From an uncultured bacterium (lineage in GTDB: Bacteria > Verrucomicrobiota > Kiritimatiellia > RFP12 > CAIWXQ01), in contig CAIOST010000240.1 of the NCBI GenBank assembly GCA_903861045.1, forward strand, positions 1 through 59,916: a stretch of DNA of 59,916 bases, given 5' to 3'. The position numbers were made by a program, and so were the translations under genes. Shown here one piece after another: positions 1-9,755 of the stretch. Every line of letters starts with the position of its first letter. Position 1 is the first letter of the stretch. The notes under the pieces are model-generated. The model searched no databases and was not told the origin of the DNA. It saw only the letters and a program-made list of their open reading frames with translations.

Positions 1-153
1 ACATGAATGGTCTGCACCGATCCTGCCCGTGTCCAAATCCTCTGCCAACCAACACCTCGCCACTGCTAGCATACACAAAAGCGGCTTCTGCGGTTACCAA
101 AAGCCCTTGCTACAGCCAGCCTGCGTTAGGTGGCGCTTCAGGAAAAGACCATG
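1..153 (+). repeat. Left copy of a 153-bp terminal inverted repeat (partner 59735-59887); probably continues past the left edge
   Basis: Direct comparison: positions 1-153 match the reverse complement of 59735-59887 with only 2 mismatches (aacacc/aacagc; ccaaaag/ccacaag). Confidence 0.95.
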
Positions 154-314
154 CCGGGCCACCCAGCTTTTCCTTTACAGACTCGCGGAAGCTGCTACCA
201 TCACGATACTACAAAAATGCATCGGGTGATGTGGGTGGCGTGGGATGGCGGGGTGGTTAGGGTATTGGGGGTGTCTGGCAGGCCGCGGCCGGCGGTCGCG
301 CGGAAATCAGCCTT

Positions 315-2429
315 ATGGACGATATACTGGAAATCATGGCCGCGGTGGCATGCTTCGCTTTGCTGGCGAACGTCTGTTACGCCGAGCGCCGGCATACCTA
401 TGCCAGGGATGCCCTGGCCCTCGGGTTGCTGCTGTTCGGGGCCGAGTGCCTCTTGGGGGCCCTCGCCGCGCGCGCCACGCTGCTGCCAGAAGCACTCTTT
501 TGGCTGCGCTGGCGCCTGCTGGTCATGGCCCTCTTACCGGGCTGCTGGCTGCTGTTCAGCGCCACCTACGCCCGCGGCGATGCCGCCGTGCTCGTCCGGC
601 GTGACCGGGCGCTGCTGCTGGCACTCGGCGTGCTGCCAACCGGACTCGTACTCTTCTTCTGGTCCAGCTTGCTCCAGGAGGCACACCCGCCGACTGCGCG
701 GCACCAAGGCTGGCTGACGCTGGGTCCGTCCGGCGTGGCGCTGCACATGCTGTTGATCGTAGGCAGCGTGCTCTGCCTAATGAATCTCGAACGCACCCTG
801 CGAACCTCCATCGGCACCATGCGCTGGCGCATCAAATACATGATCGTCGGGCTGGGCATGGTGCTCATCATGCGCTGCTACAGCTCCTCGCAAGCCCTGC
901 TCTACTCGCTGATCGACCTGCGCCTGACGACGTGGGACGCGTTGGCGCTCTTGCCGGGGTGCGCGCTAATGCATCTGGCGGTGCGCCGTGGCTCCCTGCA
1001 CGCGGTGGATCTCTACCCCTCCCATGACGTGCTGTACCGTTCCCTGATACTCATGCTGGCGGCGGCCTATTTACTGTGCGTGGGGCTCTTTGCGGAAATC
1101 GCCACCTATCTGGGGGTCGCCACGTGGTTCCCCCTGCAGGCCTTCATCCTGCTGGTCAGTCTGCTGGGGGTCGCCACCATTTTGCTATCGAATCGTCTGC
1201 GCCAGCAACTGCGCCAGTTCATCACTCATCACTTTCGCCGGGGGGCCTACGACTATCGCCACATCTGGTCGCTCTTTTCCGAGCAGACGGGCACCGCCAC
1301 GGACCCGCCCGCCTTCTGTCGGGCGGCCTCGCGCTTGATCGCCGACACCTTGGAGACGCTTTCTGTCTCGATCTGGCTGCTGGCAGAGGATGGCCAGCGC
1401 CTGACCCTGGGCGGATCCTCGGCGCTCAGCGAGACGCAAGCCCGACAACAAGTCAGCACCGACCGCTATTTGGACGACACCGCGCGGCGCCAGCTGTGCG
1501 CACAGACCGCGCCTGTACCTGTCCGTACCATGGCTGGCGAACTGGGCGCCGTGGTCCGGCAACTCGGCCAGCCGGAGTTTAAGCAAGGGGGCGAATATTT
1601 CTGCCTGGCGCTGGCAGCCCGCGACGAGCTCTGCGGCCTGCTGGTGCTAGGTGACCGCATCGGCGGGGCGGCGTTCACCAGCGAAGAACTGGAGTTACTC
1701 AAAACCATCGGTCACCATGTGACCGCCCATTTGCAGCGCCTGCGGCTGGCGCGCCATCTCGCGGACGCCAAGAAACTCGAAGCGTTCCAGACCATGTCCG
1801 CCTTTTTCGTGCATGACCTGAAGAATACGGCCGCCACCCTCGCCCTGATGCTCCAGAACCTGCCGCGGCATTTTGACGACCCCGCCTTCCGGCGCGACGC
1901 CTTTCAGGCCATCGCGCATAGCACCGAAAAACTCAACTCCCTAATCACGCGTCTCTCCCAGTTTCGCCAGGACCTGGAGCTGCACCCACATCCCACCGAC
2001 CTGCCGGATCTGGCCCGCCAGGTGGTGGCAGGCTGGCACACCAGCCACCCCGCCACCGTGACCCTCGCCTTGGCTGCGGTCCCCCCGGTCATGGTGGACG
2101 ACGAGCAGTTGCAGAAAGTCATCATCAACCTTCTGGCGAACGCCCGCGAATCTTCCAGTCCGGACGCGCCTATCCAGCTGCGCACGGCGCTACGCGATGG
2201 CTGGGTCTGCCTGGAAGTGCTGGATCACGGCTGCGGGATGTCAGCGGCGTTTATGGCGCAAGCCCTCTTTCAGCCGTTTCAAACAACCAAACCGCAGGGG
2301 ATCGGCATCGGTCTCTTCCAAAGCAAGCTGATTGTGGAGGCGCATGGGGGGCGTTTGCAGGTCCAAAGTCAACCTGGTTCAGGGAGCACCTTCTGCATCT
2401 GCCTGCCAACGCAGGAGGAACACACATGA
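315..2429 (+). CDS. prsK: PrsK-like exosortase/PEP-CTERM system membrane histidine kinase (N-terminal multi-TM, GAF-like, HATPase)
   Basis: 704 aa; multi-TM N-terminus; H-box FFVHDLKNTAATLALMLQNL; HATPase motifs NLLANARESS, DHGCGMS, GIGIGLFQSKLIVEAHGG; overlaps a PrsR-like regulator next to an exosortase. Confidence 0.88.
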   Translation: MDDILEIMAAVACFALLANVCYAERRHTYARDALALGLLLFGAECLLGALAARATLLPEALFWLRWRLLVMALLPGCWLLFSATYARGDAAVLVRRDRALLLALGVLPTGLVLFFWSSLLQEAHPPTARHQGWLTLGPSGVALHMLLIVGSVLCLMNLERTLRTSIGTMRWRIKYMIVGLGMVLIMRCYSSSQALLYSLIDLRLTTWDALALLPGCALMHLAVRRGSLHAVDLYPSHDVLYRSLILMLAAAYLLCVGLFAEIATYLGVATWFPLQAFILLVSLLGVATILLSNRLRQQLRQFITHHFRRGAYDYRHIWSLFSEQTGTATDPPAFCRAASRLIADTLETLSVSIWLLAEDGQRLTLGGSSALSETQARQQVSTDRYLDDTARRQLCAQTAPVPVRTMAGELGAVVRQLGQPEFKQGGEYFCLALAARDELCGLLVLGDRIGGAAFTSEELELLKTIGHHVTAHLQRLRLARHLADAKKLEAFQTMSAFFVHDLKNTAATLALMLQNLPRHFDDPAFRRDAFQAIAHSTEKLNSLITRLSQFRQDLELHPHPTDLPDLARQVVAGWHTSHPATVTLALAAVPPVMVDDEQLQKVIINLLANARESSSPDAPIQLRTALRDGWVCLEVLDHGCGMSAAFMAQALFQPFQTTKPQGIGIGLFQSKLIVEAHGGRLQVQSQPGSGSTFCICLPTQEEHT

Positions 2430-3787
2430 AACCCAGACTGCTGATTGTCGATGACCAGGAGGAACTGCGCACACAAATGCGCTGGGCGCTGGTGGACGAT
2501 TATGAGGTCGCGCCGGCGGAAGATCGCGCCGGCGCCCGCAGCGCCTGCGCCGAACTCCGCCCACCGGTGGTGCTGCTCGACCTGGGACTGCCCCCGCACC
2601 CGAACGACACGACCGAAGGGTTCCTGACCATGGCCGAAATCCTGGCACAGGCCCCCGACACCAAGGTCATCGTCGTCACCGGCCAGGGCGAGCGCCACCA
2701 CGCCATGCAAGCCATCGGCGCTGGCGCCTATGACTTTCTCTGCAAGCCGGTCCAGACCGACGAAATCCGCATCATCCTCAAGCGCGCCTTCTATGTGGCC
2801 GACCTGGAGCGGCAGGTGCAGGCCGCCAGCCAGCAGGACGTTTTGACGGGGTTTGAAGGGATACTCGGCACAAGCCCCCAGATGCAGGCGATCTTCACTA
2901 CCATCCGCAAAGTGGCAACCACCGATGCCCCGGTCTTGGTGCTCGGCGAGAGCGGCACCGGCAAGGAGATGGTGGCCCAGGCCATCCACCGCCGCAGCGC
3001 GCGGCAAGCCGGTCCCTTTGTGGCCATCAACTGCAGCGCGATTCCTGAGGCCCTGCTGGAGAGCGAGCTGTTCGGCCATGAGAAAGGGGCATACACCGGG
3101 GCCCATCAACAGCGCAAGGGGCGCTTTGAAATGGCAGCCGGCGGCACCCTCTTCCTCGACGAAATTGGCGAACTGCCCACCTCCTTGCAGGTGAAACTGC
3201 TCCGCTTTCTTCAGGAACAGCGCATCGAACGCGTGGGCGGCCGCGAAAGCATCGCGGTGGACACACGCATCATCGCCGCCACCAATATGAACCTCCAGCA
3301 AGCCATGCAGGCGCAACGGTTTCGCGAGGATCTCTTCTATCGTCTGGCAGTGGTTGTCATTCACCTGCCCGCCTTACGGGAGCGTGACGGCGATATCCTC
3401 TTCCTGGCCAAGGCCTTTTTAAAAAAGTTCGCCCCTGCGCACCACCCGCACACGCTCAACGGATTCCAGCAACAAGCCTTGCAAGCCATGACCAGGTACG
3501 ACTGGCCCGGTAATGTGCGGGAGATGGAAAATCGTATCCGGCGCGCCACCATCATGGCGGATGGGCGACTCATCTCGCTCGCCGACCTGGACCTTTCTTC
3601 CGTGTCCGCCGCCACGGGGCTCCAGAGCCTGACACTACGCGAAGCCCGTGATCAGCTGGACAAGGAAATGATCGAACGCGCTCACACCCACCACAAAGGG
3701 AAGATCAGCGCCATGGCCGAGGAACTGGGGATCAGCCGCCCAACCTTGTACGAACTGATGGATAAACTCTCTATTAAGAGGCCATAA
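2426..3787 (+). CDS. prsR: PrsR-like sigma54-dependent response regulator (receiver + AAA+ + HTH)
   Basis: Receiver domain (LLIVDDQEELR, VVLLDLGLPP); sigma54-activator motifs GESGTGKEMVAQAIH and ELFGHEKGAYTGA; Fis-type HTH at C-terminus (AEELGISRPTLYELMDKL). Confidence 0.92.
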   Translation: MKPRLLIVDDQEELRTQMRWALVDDYEVAPAEDRAGARSACAELRPPVVLLDLGLPPHPNDTTEGFLTMAEILAQAPDTKVIVVTGQGERHHAMQAIGAGAYDFLCKPVQTDEIRIILKRAFYVADLERQVQAASQQDVLTGFEGILGTSPQMQAIFTTIRKVATTDAPVLVLGESGTGKEMVAQAIHRRSARQAGPFVAINCSAIPEALLESELFGHEKGAYTGAHQQRKGRFEMAAGGTLFLDEIGELPTSLQVKLLRFLQEQRIERVGGRESIAVDTRIIAATNMNLQQAMQAQRFREDLFYRLAVVVIHLPALRERDGDILFLAKAFLKKFAPAHHPHTLNGFQQQALQAMTRYDWPGNVREMENRIRRATIMADGRLISLADLDLSSVSAATGLQSLTLREARDQLDKEMIERAHTHHKGKISAMAEELGISRPTLYELMDKLSIKRP

Positions 3788-3789
3788 GC

Positions 3790-4680
3790 ATGTCCACAGC
3801 CACACCTAAAGTAACAGCAGCCACCTGGCGCACCTTTGGCCTTGGCGTATGCCTCGTGAGCGCGCTGAGCGCCCTGCCACTGGCGCGGCTGGTCCGCTTC
3901 GCCCTGCAATCAAATTTGCAGTCACATATTCTACTGATCCCCCTGATTAGCGCCTATCTGCTCTACCATGACCGCCACGCCATCTTCCAGCGCCCGGCAT
4001 CCGCTACCGACGGCCGCCGCGTCGCACTGCTAACCGGCCTCGCCGCCCTCATGCTGCTGGCACTGCATGCCGCGCTAACTGCCAGCAACCGCATCAGCAG
4101 CGAAGCGGGCGCGCTCTGCCTGCCAATCATGGCCTATATCACCCTGCTGCTCGGCGCCTTCCTCGCCTGCTTCGGCCGTGCCGCGTTTCACGCCGCCCTA
4201 TTTCCACTCCTCTTCCTGTATGTCATGGTGCCCATCCCCGATGCCGCGACTCATGTCATGGGTGTCGCGCTCCAGCATGGCTCGGCCGCCGCCACACATG
4301 GCTTGTTTCTGCTGACCGGCACGCCGGTCATCCGTGACGGGCTGACGTTCTTTCTGCCAGGCTTATCTCTCCACGTGGCCGAAGAGTGCAGTGGCATCCA
4401 TTCCACCCTCGCGCTGCTGATTACCAGCCTGGTGGCAAGCAAGCTCTACTTGCAGCAACTGCCCAGCCGCGTCGTCCTCCTGCTCGCCGTGATCCCGCTC
4501 TGCCTATTGCGCAACGGCATCCGCGTGGTCACTCTGGCGCTGCTGACCATGCATGTCGATCCGGGCATCATGGACAGTCGCCTGCACCACCGCGGCGGAC
4601 CACTCTTTTTCGCGCTCTCGTTGCTACTCTTCTTTGCGATTTTGCTGGGGTTACGTAAATGGGAAAAACGAAACAGATAG
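3790..4680 (+). CDS. Exosortase (possibly the VPDSG/VPDGG-CTERM-specific XrtC type)
   Basis: Multi-TM protein with exosortase signature AEECSGIHS (Cys), LRNGIRV (Arg) and a downstream HHRGG (His). Subtype inferred from two VPDGG-CTERM proteins in the window. Confidence 0.88.
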   Translation: MSTATPKVTAATWRTFGLGVCLVSALSALPLARLVRFALQSNLQSHILLIPLISAYLLYHDRHAIFQRPASATDGRRVALLTGLAALMLLALHAALTASNRISSEAGALCLPIMAYITLLLGAFLACFGRAAFHAALFPLLFLYVMVPIPDAATHVMGVALQHGSAAATHGLFLLTGTPVIRDGLTFFLPGLSLHVAEECSGIHSTLALLITSLVASKLYLQQLPSRVVLLLAVIPLCLLRNGIRVVTLALLTMHVDPGIMDSRLHHRGGPLFFALSLLLFFAILLGLRKWEKRNR

Positions 4681-4688
4681 GAGTTGCC

Positions 4689-7600
4689 ATGTCACGCTTT
4701 CACATGAAGCAAAGGCTTGGTCCGTCACGCCTGGCGCTGGTGCTCGCCGGCGGCTTGGCCGTAGCGGCGGGCTGCTCGCCAGCCATGCGCAACGCACGCC
4801 ACATGGCCCGCGGCGATAACTACTTTCAGGCCGGCAAATACCAGGAGGCCACCATAGAATACCTGCACGTAGTCACGGCGGAGCCGGCCAACCCCGTGGC
4901 CAATCGCCAATTGGGCCTGGCGCTGTATGAATCCGGCAAGGGGCGCGCCGCCGTGCCCTACCTGTTGTGCGCCGAAACCGCCGAACCAACCAACCACGCC
5001 GTCACATTGAAACTGGGGACCATCTATCTGACGGCGGGCGACCGCCCCCAAGCCCACCAACGGGCACAGTCGGTCCTGGAACGGAGCAGCGACAACCTGG
5101 ACGCGCTGATTCTGTGGGCCAACTCGGTCACCACCTCCAACGAACTGAACGAGGCCCTGCAGCGGCTGCACCCGCTGCTCCCGCGCTTCCCTAATGAGCC
5201 CGCCTTTCACATCGCCCTTGCGACCCTGTACGGGCTGCAGGGCGATGCGGCGGCGGCAGAAACCATCTATCGCCAGGCACTCACCACCCACCCGAGCTCC
5301 TGGGAACTCCACCTGGCCCTGGGCGACGCCTATCTTGGTCGCCGCGCGACCAGCCAGGCGGAACAGGAATACCAGTCCGCCGCCGCGCTCGCCCCCATCG
5401 CCTCATTGGCACATATCCGCCTGGCGCGTTTCCGACACGCCACCGGTAAAACCGCCGCCGCCAAAACCATATTAACGAACATGCTCCATCAGGTGCCGCT
5501 ACATGGCCCCGCCCTGTTCTGCCTCGCCGAAATCACCTTCAGCGAAAACCAGTACGCCGAAACCGCCGCCCTGTTGAATAAACTGATGCAGGCCGAACCA
5601 TCCAACCTCGCAGCCTTTCTCCTGCTCCAGCGCGTCCACCTCGCGCAAGGCCAGACCGACGAGGCCATCGCCGGCTATGAACGCCTGATCACCCTGTTAC
5701 CCAAGTCCGCCCCCGGCCACTACTATCTCGGGCTAGCCCATCTCCAGCAGGGCGCAGTACCGCAAGCCGTGCGCGCGCTGGAAACCGCCGTAGCCCTGCG
5801 GCCTGATTATGCTGAACCGCTGCGCACACTGGCAGAATTGCAGCTCCGGACCGGCCAGCCGGAAGCCGCCCTGGAACTCCTGAAAGCGTTCACCAAACGT
5901 TTTCCCGACGATCTGCCCGCCAACCTGTTGCTAGCCGCCGCTTATGCCGCGCGGAAAGACGATACCAAGGCCAGCGAAATTTATCGCGCCATGCTGAAAG
6001 TGGCGCCGGAAAACCCCCAGATCCCCTTTCGGCTGGGCCTGCTCCTGCTGCGCCAAAAGAAGGCAACCGAAGCCGAAGCCCAGTTCGAGGCCGCGCTCCA
6101 ACTCGATCCGGCGTTCATGGAACCGCTGTTACAACTGGCCACCCTCGATGCGGCACGCACCAAGCGCTGGGACACCGCCATCCAGCGGATCCGGGATCAG
6201 ATCGAGAAAACGCCGATCAAGGGGGGACTCTACGCGCTGCTCGGCGAAATCCATGCCCGGGCACGCGACTGGCCCGCGGCCGAACGCTCCTTCCAACAAG
6301 CGATCACCAACCAGCCGGAGGCCATCGCCGCCTACTTGGGCTTAAGCCGCGTCTATGAGGCCACCGGTCAACGCGCGCAAGCCCTCACGAACGTCGACAA
6401 GGCCCTGGCCCTTAAACCCAAGGACCTTACCGCGCGTATGCTCAAAGCAAACTTGCTGCAACTGGGGAGCGACTTCGCCGGTGCCGCCACGCTCTATCAA
6501 CAGATCATAGCCCTAACACCTTCTTTAGCGGCAGCCTGGAATAACCTGGCTTGCCTCTATCACGCGCCACTGAACCGGGGCAACGAAGCGTTTGACCTGG
6601 CCAAACAAGCCAGACTCCTCGCCCCCCGCGACCCCGCGATTGCCGACACGCTGGGGTGGATCGCCTACACGCGCGGGGAAACCAAATGGGCGCTGACCCT
6701 GCTCCAAGAGAGCGCCGAAAAACTGCCCGGCGAACCCCAAGTCCAGTACCACCTGGGAATCTGCCAAAGCGCCTTGGGCGACGAGGAGGCGGCCAGGACC
6801 AGCTTGAACCGCGCGCTGGAACTGAGCACGGAGTTCCCCGGCGCCAGCGAAACACGCTCGATGCTGACCGTCCTAGCCACCAGCACCGACCTGCACGAAC
6901 TCGCCACCACCGCGGCATTGGCGGCCTTCGTGGACCAGCACCCCAGCAATTCCATCGCCCTGGTGCGGGCAGGTACGCGCTACGAAGCGCTGGGGGAAAC
7001 GCTGCGTGCACAGCAGGCCTATGAGCGAGCCCTGCAATGCCGTGCCAGCCTCGTCGCCGCGCAGGTGCGCCTGGCCAAACTCTACGCCGGCCCCCTCCAG
7101 CAACCTGAAAAAGCCCTGACCCTCGCCAAGCAGGCTCGGGCTGCGGCCCCGACCGACCCACAGGCCGCCGATCTGCTGGGGTGGCTCGCCTTCCAGCAGG
7201 GCGACTACCAACGCGCACGCAGCCTGTTGGCCGATAGCGCCGCACAAGGCACCATGGATCCGGAACAACTCTATCATTGGGGCATGCTGCAATACGTAAC
7301 AGGAAAAACCACCCTCGCCACCAATCTGATCGCCCAGTCGCTGGCCACATCCGTCCCCTTCTCCGCCGCCCCCGACGCCCGTCGCTTCCTGGAACAATGC
7401 CGCAACCCCGCCGACGCCCTCCGCCTCATAAAATCCACCGGCGTAACCCCTTCACTCCGCCCCGAGTTGTTGCCCGGGCTGATGGCACTGGCCGACGCGT
7501 ATACGCGTGACGACGAAACGGAAAAAGCACTGGCGCTCTGCGAAAAACTAACGCAACAGTTCCCTGATTTCACCCCGGCGTATCGGGCCCTGGCCCTGGG

Positions 7601-7931
7601 ATGCCTCGGCCAGACGAATGCGGCGGATAGCCGCTATCCCCTGCTGACCAAAGCCCGGGAATTACTCCCGGAAGACCCCTACGTAGGGTTCGCGCTCGGC
7701 GCCGCCGCTGCCCGTCAGGGACAACATGCCTACGCCGCCCGCATCCTGCAGGCCAGTGCCAACCAACTCCCCGACCGCGCCGACCTCCATTACCTGCTCG
7801 GCCAGACGTACTACCAGCTTTCCAAGCCCGCGGCGGCCCGCCAGGCCCTGCAACAGGCCTTGCGCCTGGACCCGAATCCGCAATCGCCCGCCGCCGTCGG
7901 CGCGCGCGCCCTGCTCATCCAAACCATGTAG
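4689..7931 (+). CDS. PrsT-like large TPR-repeat lipoprotein
   Basis: Many TPR repeats; lipobox-like LAGGLAVAAGC; directly follows exosortase. ATG at 4659 is an alternative start overlapping the exosortase gene. Confidence 0.85.
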   Translation: MSRFHMKQRLGPSRLALVLAGGLAVAAGCSPAMRNARHMARGDNYFQAGKYQEATIEYLHVVTAEPANPVANRQLGLALYESGKGRAAVPYLLCAETAEPTNHAVTLKLGTIYLTAGDRPQAHQRAQSVLERSSDNLDALILWANSVTTSNELNEALQRLHPLLPRFPNEPAFHIALATLYGLQGDAAAAETIYRQALTTHPSSWELHLALGDAYLGRRATSQAEQEYQSAAALAPIASLAHIRLARFRHATGKTAAAKTILTNMLHQVPLHGPALFCLAEITFSENQYAETAALLNKLMQAEPSNLAAFLLLQRVHLAQGQTDEAIAGYERLITLLPKSAPGHYYLGLAHLQQGAVPQAVRALETAVALRPDYAEPLRTLAELQLRTGQPEAALELLKAFTKRFPDDLPANLLLAAAYAARKDDTKASEIYRAMLKVAPENPQIPFRLGLLLLRQKKATEAEAQFEAALQLDPAFMEPLLQLATLDAARTKRWDTAIQRIRDQIEKTPIKGGLYALLGEIHARARDWPAAERSFQQAITNQPEAIAAYLGLSRVYEATGQRAQALTNVDKALALKPKDLTARMLKANLLQLGSDFAGAATLYQQIIALTPSLAAAWNNLACLYHAPLNRGNEAFDLAKQARLLAPRDPAIADTLGWIAYTRGETKWALTLLQESAEKLPGEPQVQYHLGICQSALGDEEAARTSLNRALELSTEFPGASETRSMLTVLATSTDLHELATTAALAAFVDQHPSNSIALVRAGTRYEALGETLRAQQAYERALQCRASLVAAQVRLAKLYAGPLQQPEKALTLAKQARAAAPTDPQAADLLGWLAFQQGDYQRARSLLADSAAQGTMDPEQLYHWGMLQYVTGKTTLATNLIAQSLATSVPFSAAPDARRFLEQCRNPADALRLIKSTGVTPSLRPELLPGLMALADAYTRDDETEKALALCEKLTQQFPDFTPAYRALALGCLGQTNAADSRYPLLTKARELLPEDPYVGFALGAAAARQGQHAYAARILQASANQLPDRADLHYLLGQTYYQLSKPAAARQALQQALRLDPNPQSPAAVGARALLIQTM

Positions 7932-7983
7932 CCGTCCTGCCGCACCGCTCACCACCACACCACTACCCGGAGTACTAGCCCCC

Positions 7984-9237
7984 ATGCAACCGCATATGCC
8001 AAAGCAAGCCAGCGCCCCCCACCTGCCCAACCGACGGCCAACCGCCCTCGCAGCCCCCCTGCTCATCCTCGTGTTCCTCCTATACGCGGGCTTGCCCGCC
8101 CTGGCCCAAAGCCCCGGCAGCACGTCGCCTTGGCAATTCTCCAGCAGCCTAGGGAGTTCTTACAACGACAACCGCGACGGCGTCGCCACCAACCGCCAGG
8201 ATAACCTGGAACTCACCACCGGCAGCCGCGGCACCTACCAACTCCGCGACGGCGACCGTACGGAACTTAACCTGACAATAGCCCCTATCGCCCGCTGGCA
8301 AAGCAACCCTGCCGCCTCAACCGACGCCAACGACACGCTGGATGGCACCAAGCTGTTCGGCTCAGCCGCCCTGGACCTGAAGCATCAACTGACGCCTTCG
8401 CTCACCGCCACCGCCGGCGATGCACTGCGCTACAGCGATGACGCCGAAGTCCCGGAACAGGATACCATCCAGCGCAACCGCACCACCTCGTATCTGGTGC
8501 ATACCGCCTACGTGGGCACCGATGCACAAGTAGCACCCGACGTAGTGGTTGCGCTCCAAGGCTCTACCATCGGCATACGCTATAGCGACCAAGCCGCTGC
8601 CCAGGAAAATGACTCCGACACCTACGCCGGCTCGGTCACAACCACCTACCAACTCGACCCGGAGCTCGCGCTCTTCGGGCAAGTGGGTGTCTCCGAGTAT
8701 CAAGGCGCGGCTACCAGTGGCAGCGACGACGTCCTCCTCGCTTCCTATGCCGCTGGCTTTACGTTCATGTTTTCGCGCGACTTGATTACCAAGATCAGTG
8801 GCTCTTACCAGACCGCGCAGTACCAATCCGACCAGCCCTCGTCCAGTATGCCGGGTGCCCAAGCGGATCTCACCTTCCAAGCCACCAAGCCCACACGCTA
8901 CCACCTCACCGCCAACTACGGTTACTCCGACCCGAATGTTGCCGAAACTTCGGTGCAAAAGAAGCTCGCCCTCATCGGCAGCGTGGATCACGATTTGATA
9001 GCCGAGAGACTGACCGTCGGCACCCAGCTTCAGTACACCGACAGTCAGGATGCCAACGATCAGGACCGCCGCGCCGACAACTCCGAACAAATGATTAGAA
9101 TGCGCGGCTATGGCACCTATCACCTCACGCGGCAATGGTCCACCACCCTTGGCTATACCTTCGAAGATTGGACCTCGGTCCAGCGCGACTCCTTCCAGCG
9201 CAACACGCTCGACGCGTCTATGCTCTATACGTGGTGA
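7984..9237 (+). CDS. Outer-membrane beta-barrel protein, exosortase/EPS system-associated
   Basis: Signal peptide (LLILVFLLYAGLPALAQ), alternating amphipathic strands, aromatic C-terminal beta-signal (LDASMLYTW). Start chosen at the signal peptide rather than ORF start 7726. Confidence 0.75.
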   Translation: MQPHMPKQASAPHLPNRRPTALAAPLLILVFLLYAGLPALAQSPGSTSPWQFSSSLGSSYNDNRDGVATNRQDNLELTTGSRGTYQLRDGDRTELNLTIAPIARWQSNPAASTDANDTLDGTKLFGSAALDLKHQLTPSLTATAGDALRYSDDAEVPEQDTIQRNRTTSYLVHTAYVGTDAQVAPDVVVALQGSTIGIRYSDQAAAQENDSDTYAGSVTTTYQLDPELALFGQVGVSEYQGAATSGSDDVLLASYAAGFTFMFSRDLITKISGSYQTAQYQSDQPSSSMPGAQADLTFQATKPTRYHLTANYGYSDPNVAETSVQKKLALIGSVDHDLIAERLTVGTQLQYTDSQDANDQDRRADNSEQMIRMRGYGTYHLTRQWSTTLGYTFEDWTSVQRDSFQRNTLDASMLYTW

Positions 9238-9450
9238 TCCCTGTTTGAAAACGCAACTTGCACCGCAGCGCGGCTGTTTCAATCGGCAACACCCGCGCGC
9301 CAGAACATGTTGGAACCTGCAACAAGGGCCGTCCATGAACCTGCATCAAACACGTGGCTAAAAATATATTTTCCCCCGGGCTGGGCGGTCTGAAAAACCG
9401 ATGAAGCCAGCAGGTCGCGCCACCGCGTAACTTGGCATGCTCACAAAAAA

Positions 9451-9484
9451 AAAGCAGGGCCCCGCCGCAGCGGTGCCCTGCTTT
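9451..9484. terminator. Hairpin terminator (possibly bidirectional or minus-strand)
   Basis: aaagcagggc-N14-gccctgcttt, 10-bp perfect stem, preceded by an A-run (T-run on the minus strand). Confidence 0.6.
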
Positions 9485-9727
9485 GGCATGCTTGTTTTCG
9501 CACGCCTGATAATAGTTAGCCGCATAAAAGCCAGCCAACCGCCTGCTTACCATACCTCCCGCAACTTTTTTGGCCGCGGCGGGGCGGCCACGGTCGCGTA
9601 GCGCGATCCTCGCCTCAGCTTGGCACAGAATGCCGCAAATCGTGCCGCGCTCCCGCGCTCCTGCCGCGTAGCCGCGCCCTGCCCCCGGCCCCCGTCGCCA
9701 GCTGGCGCCCCCTTGGCCAACATAAAT

Positions 9728-9743
9728 TGGCACGCTTCCCGCT
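9728..9743 (+). promoter_or_regulatory. Possible sigma54 -24/-12 element upstream of the FnIII protein (weak -12)
   Basis: TGGCACGcttcccGCt with GG-N10-GC spacing; perfect -24 but -12 is CCGCT; very close to the ATG at 9756. Confidence 0.35.
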
Positions 9744-9755
9744 CACACCAACCCC

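Noticed and set aside
44-131. Integron attC-like reading of the terminal repeat (GTTAGGT, tgccaac)
   Set aside because: No proper R'' (RYYYAAC) match and no convincing L''/L' symmetry; no integrase or cassette array in the window.
2369-3364. 331-aa minus-strand ORF over prsR
   Set aside because: Antisense to a strongly supported sigma54 regulator; composition typical of a GC-driven shadow frame.
8362-9336. 324-aa minus-strand ORF over the beta-barrel gene
   Set aside because: G/V-rich shadow ORF without recognisable motifs or signal; the plus-strand barrel has signal peptide and beta-signal.
9360-9430. Possible c-di-GMP riboswitch-like sequence upstream of the FnIII gene (accgatgaagccagcaggtcgcg)
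   Set aside because: Lacks the GCAAACC and GCAAAGCC core elements of the GEMM-I class; similarity is limited to a short segment.
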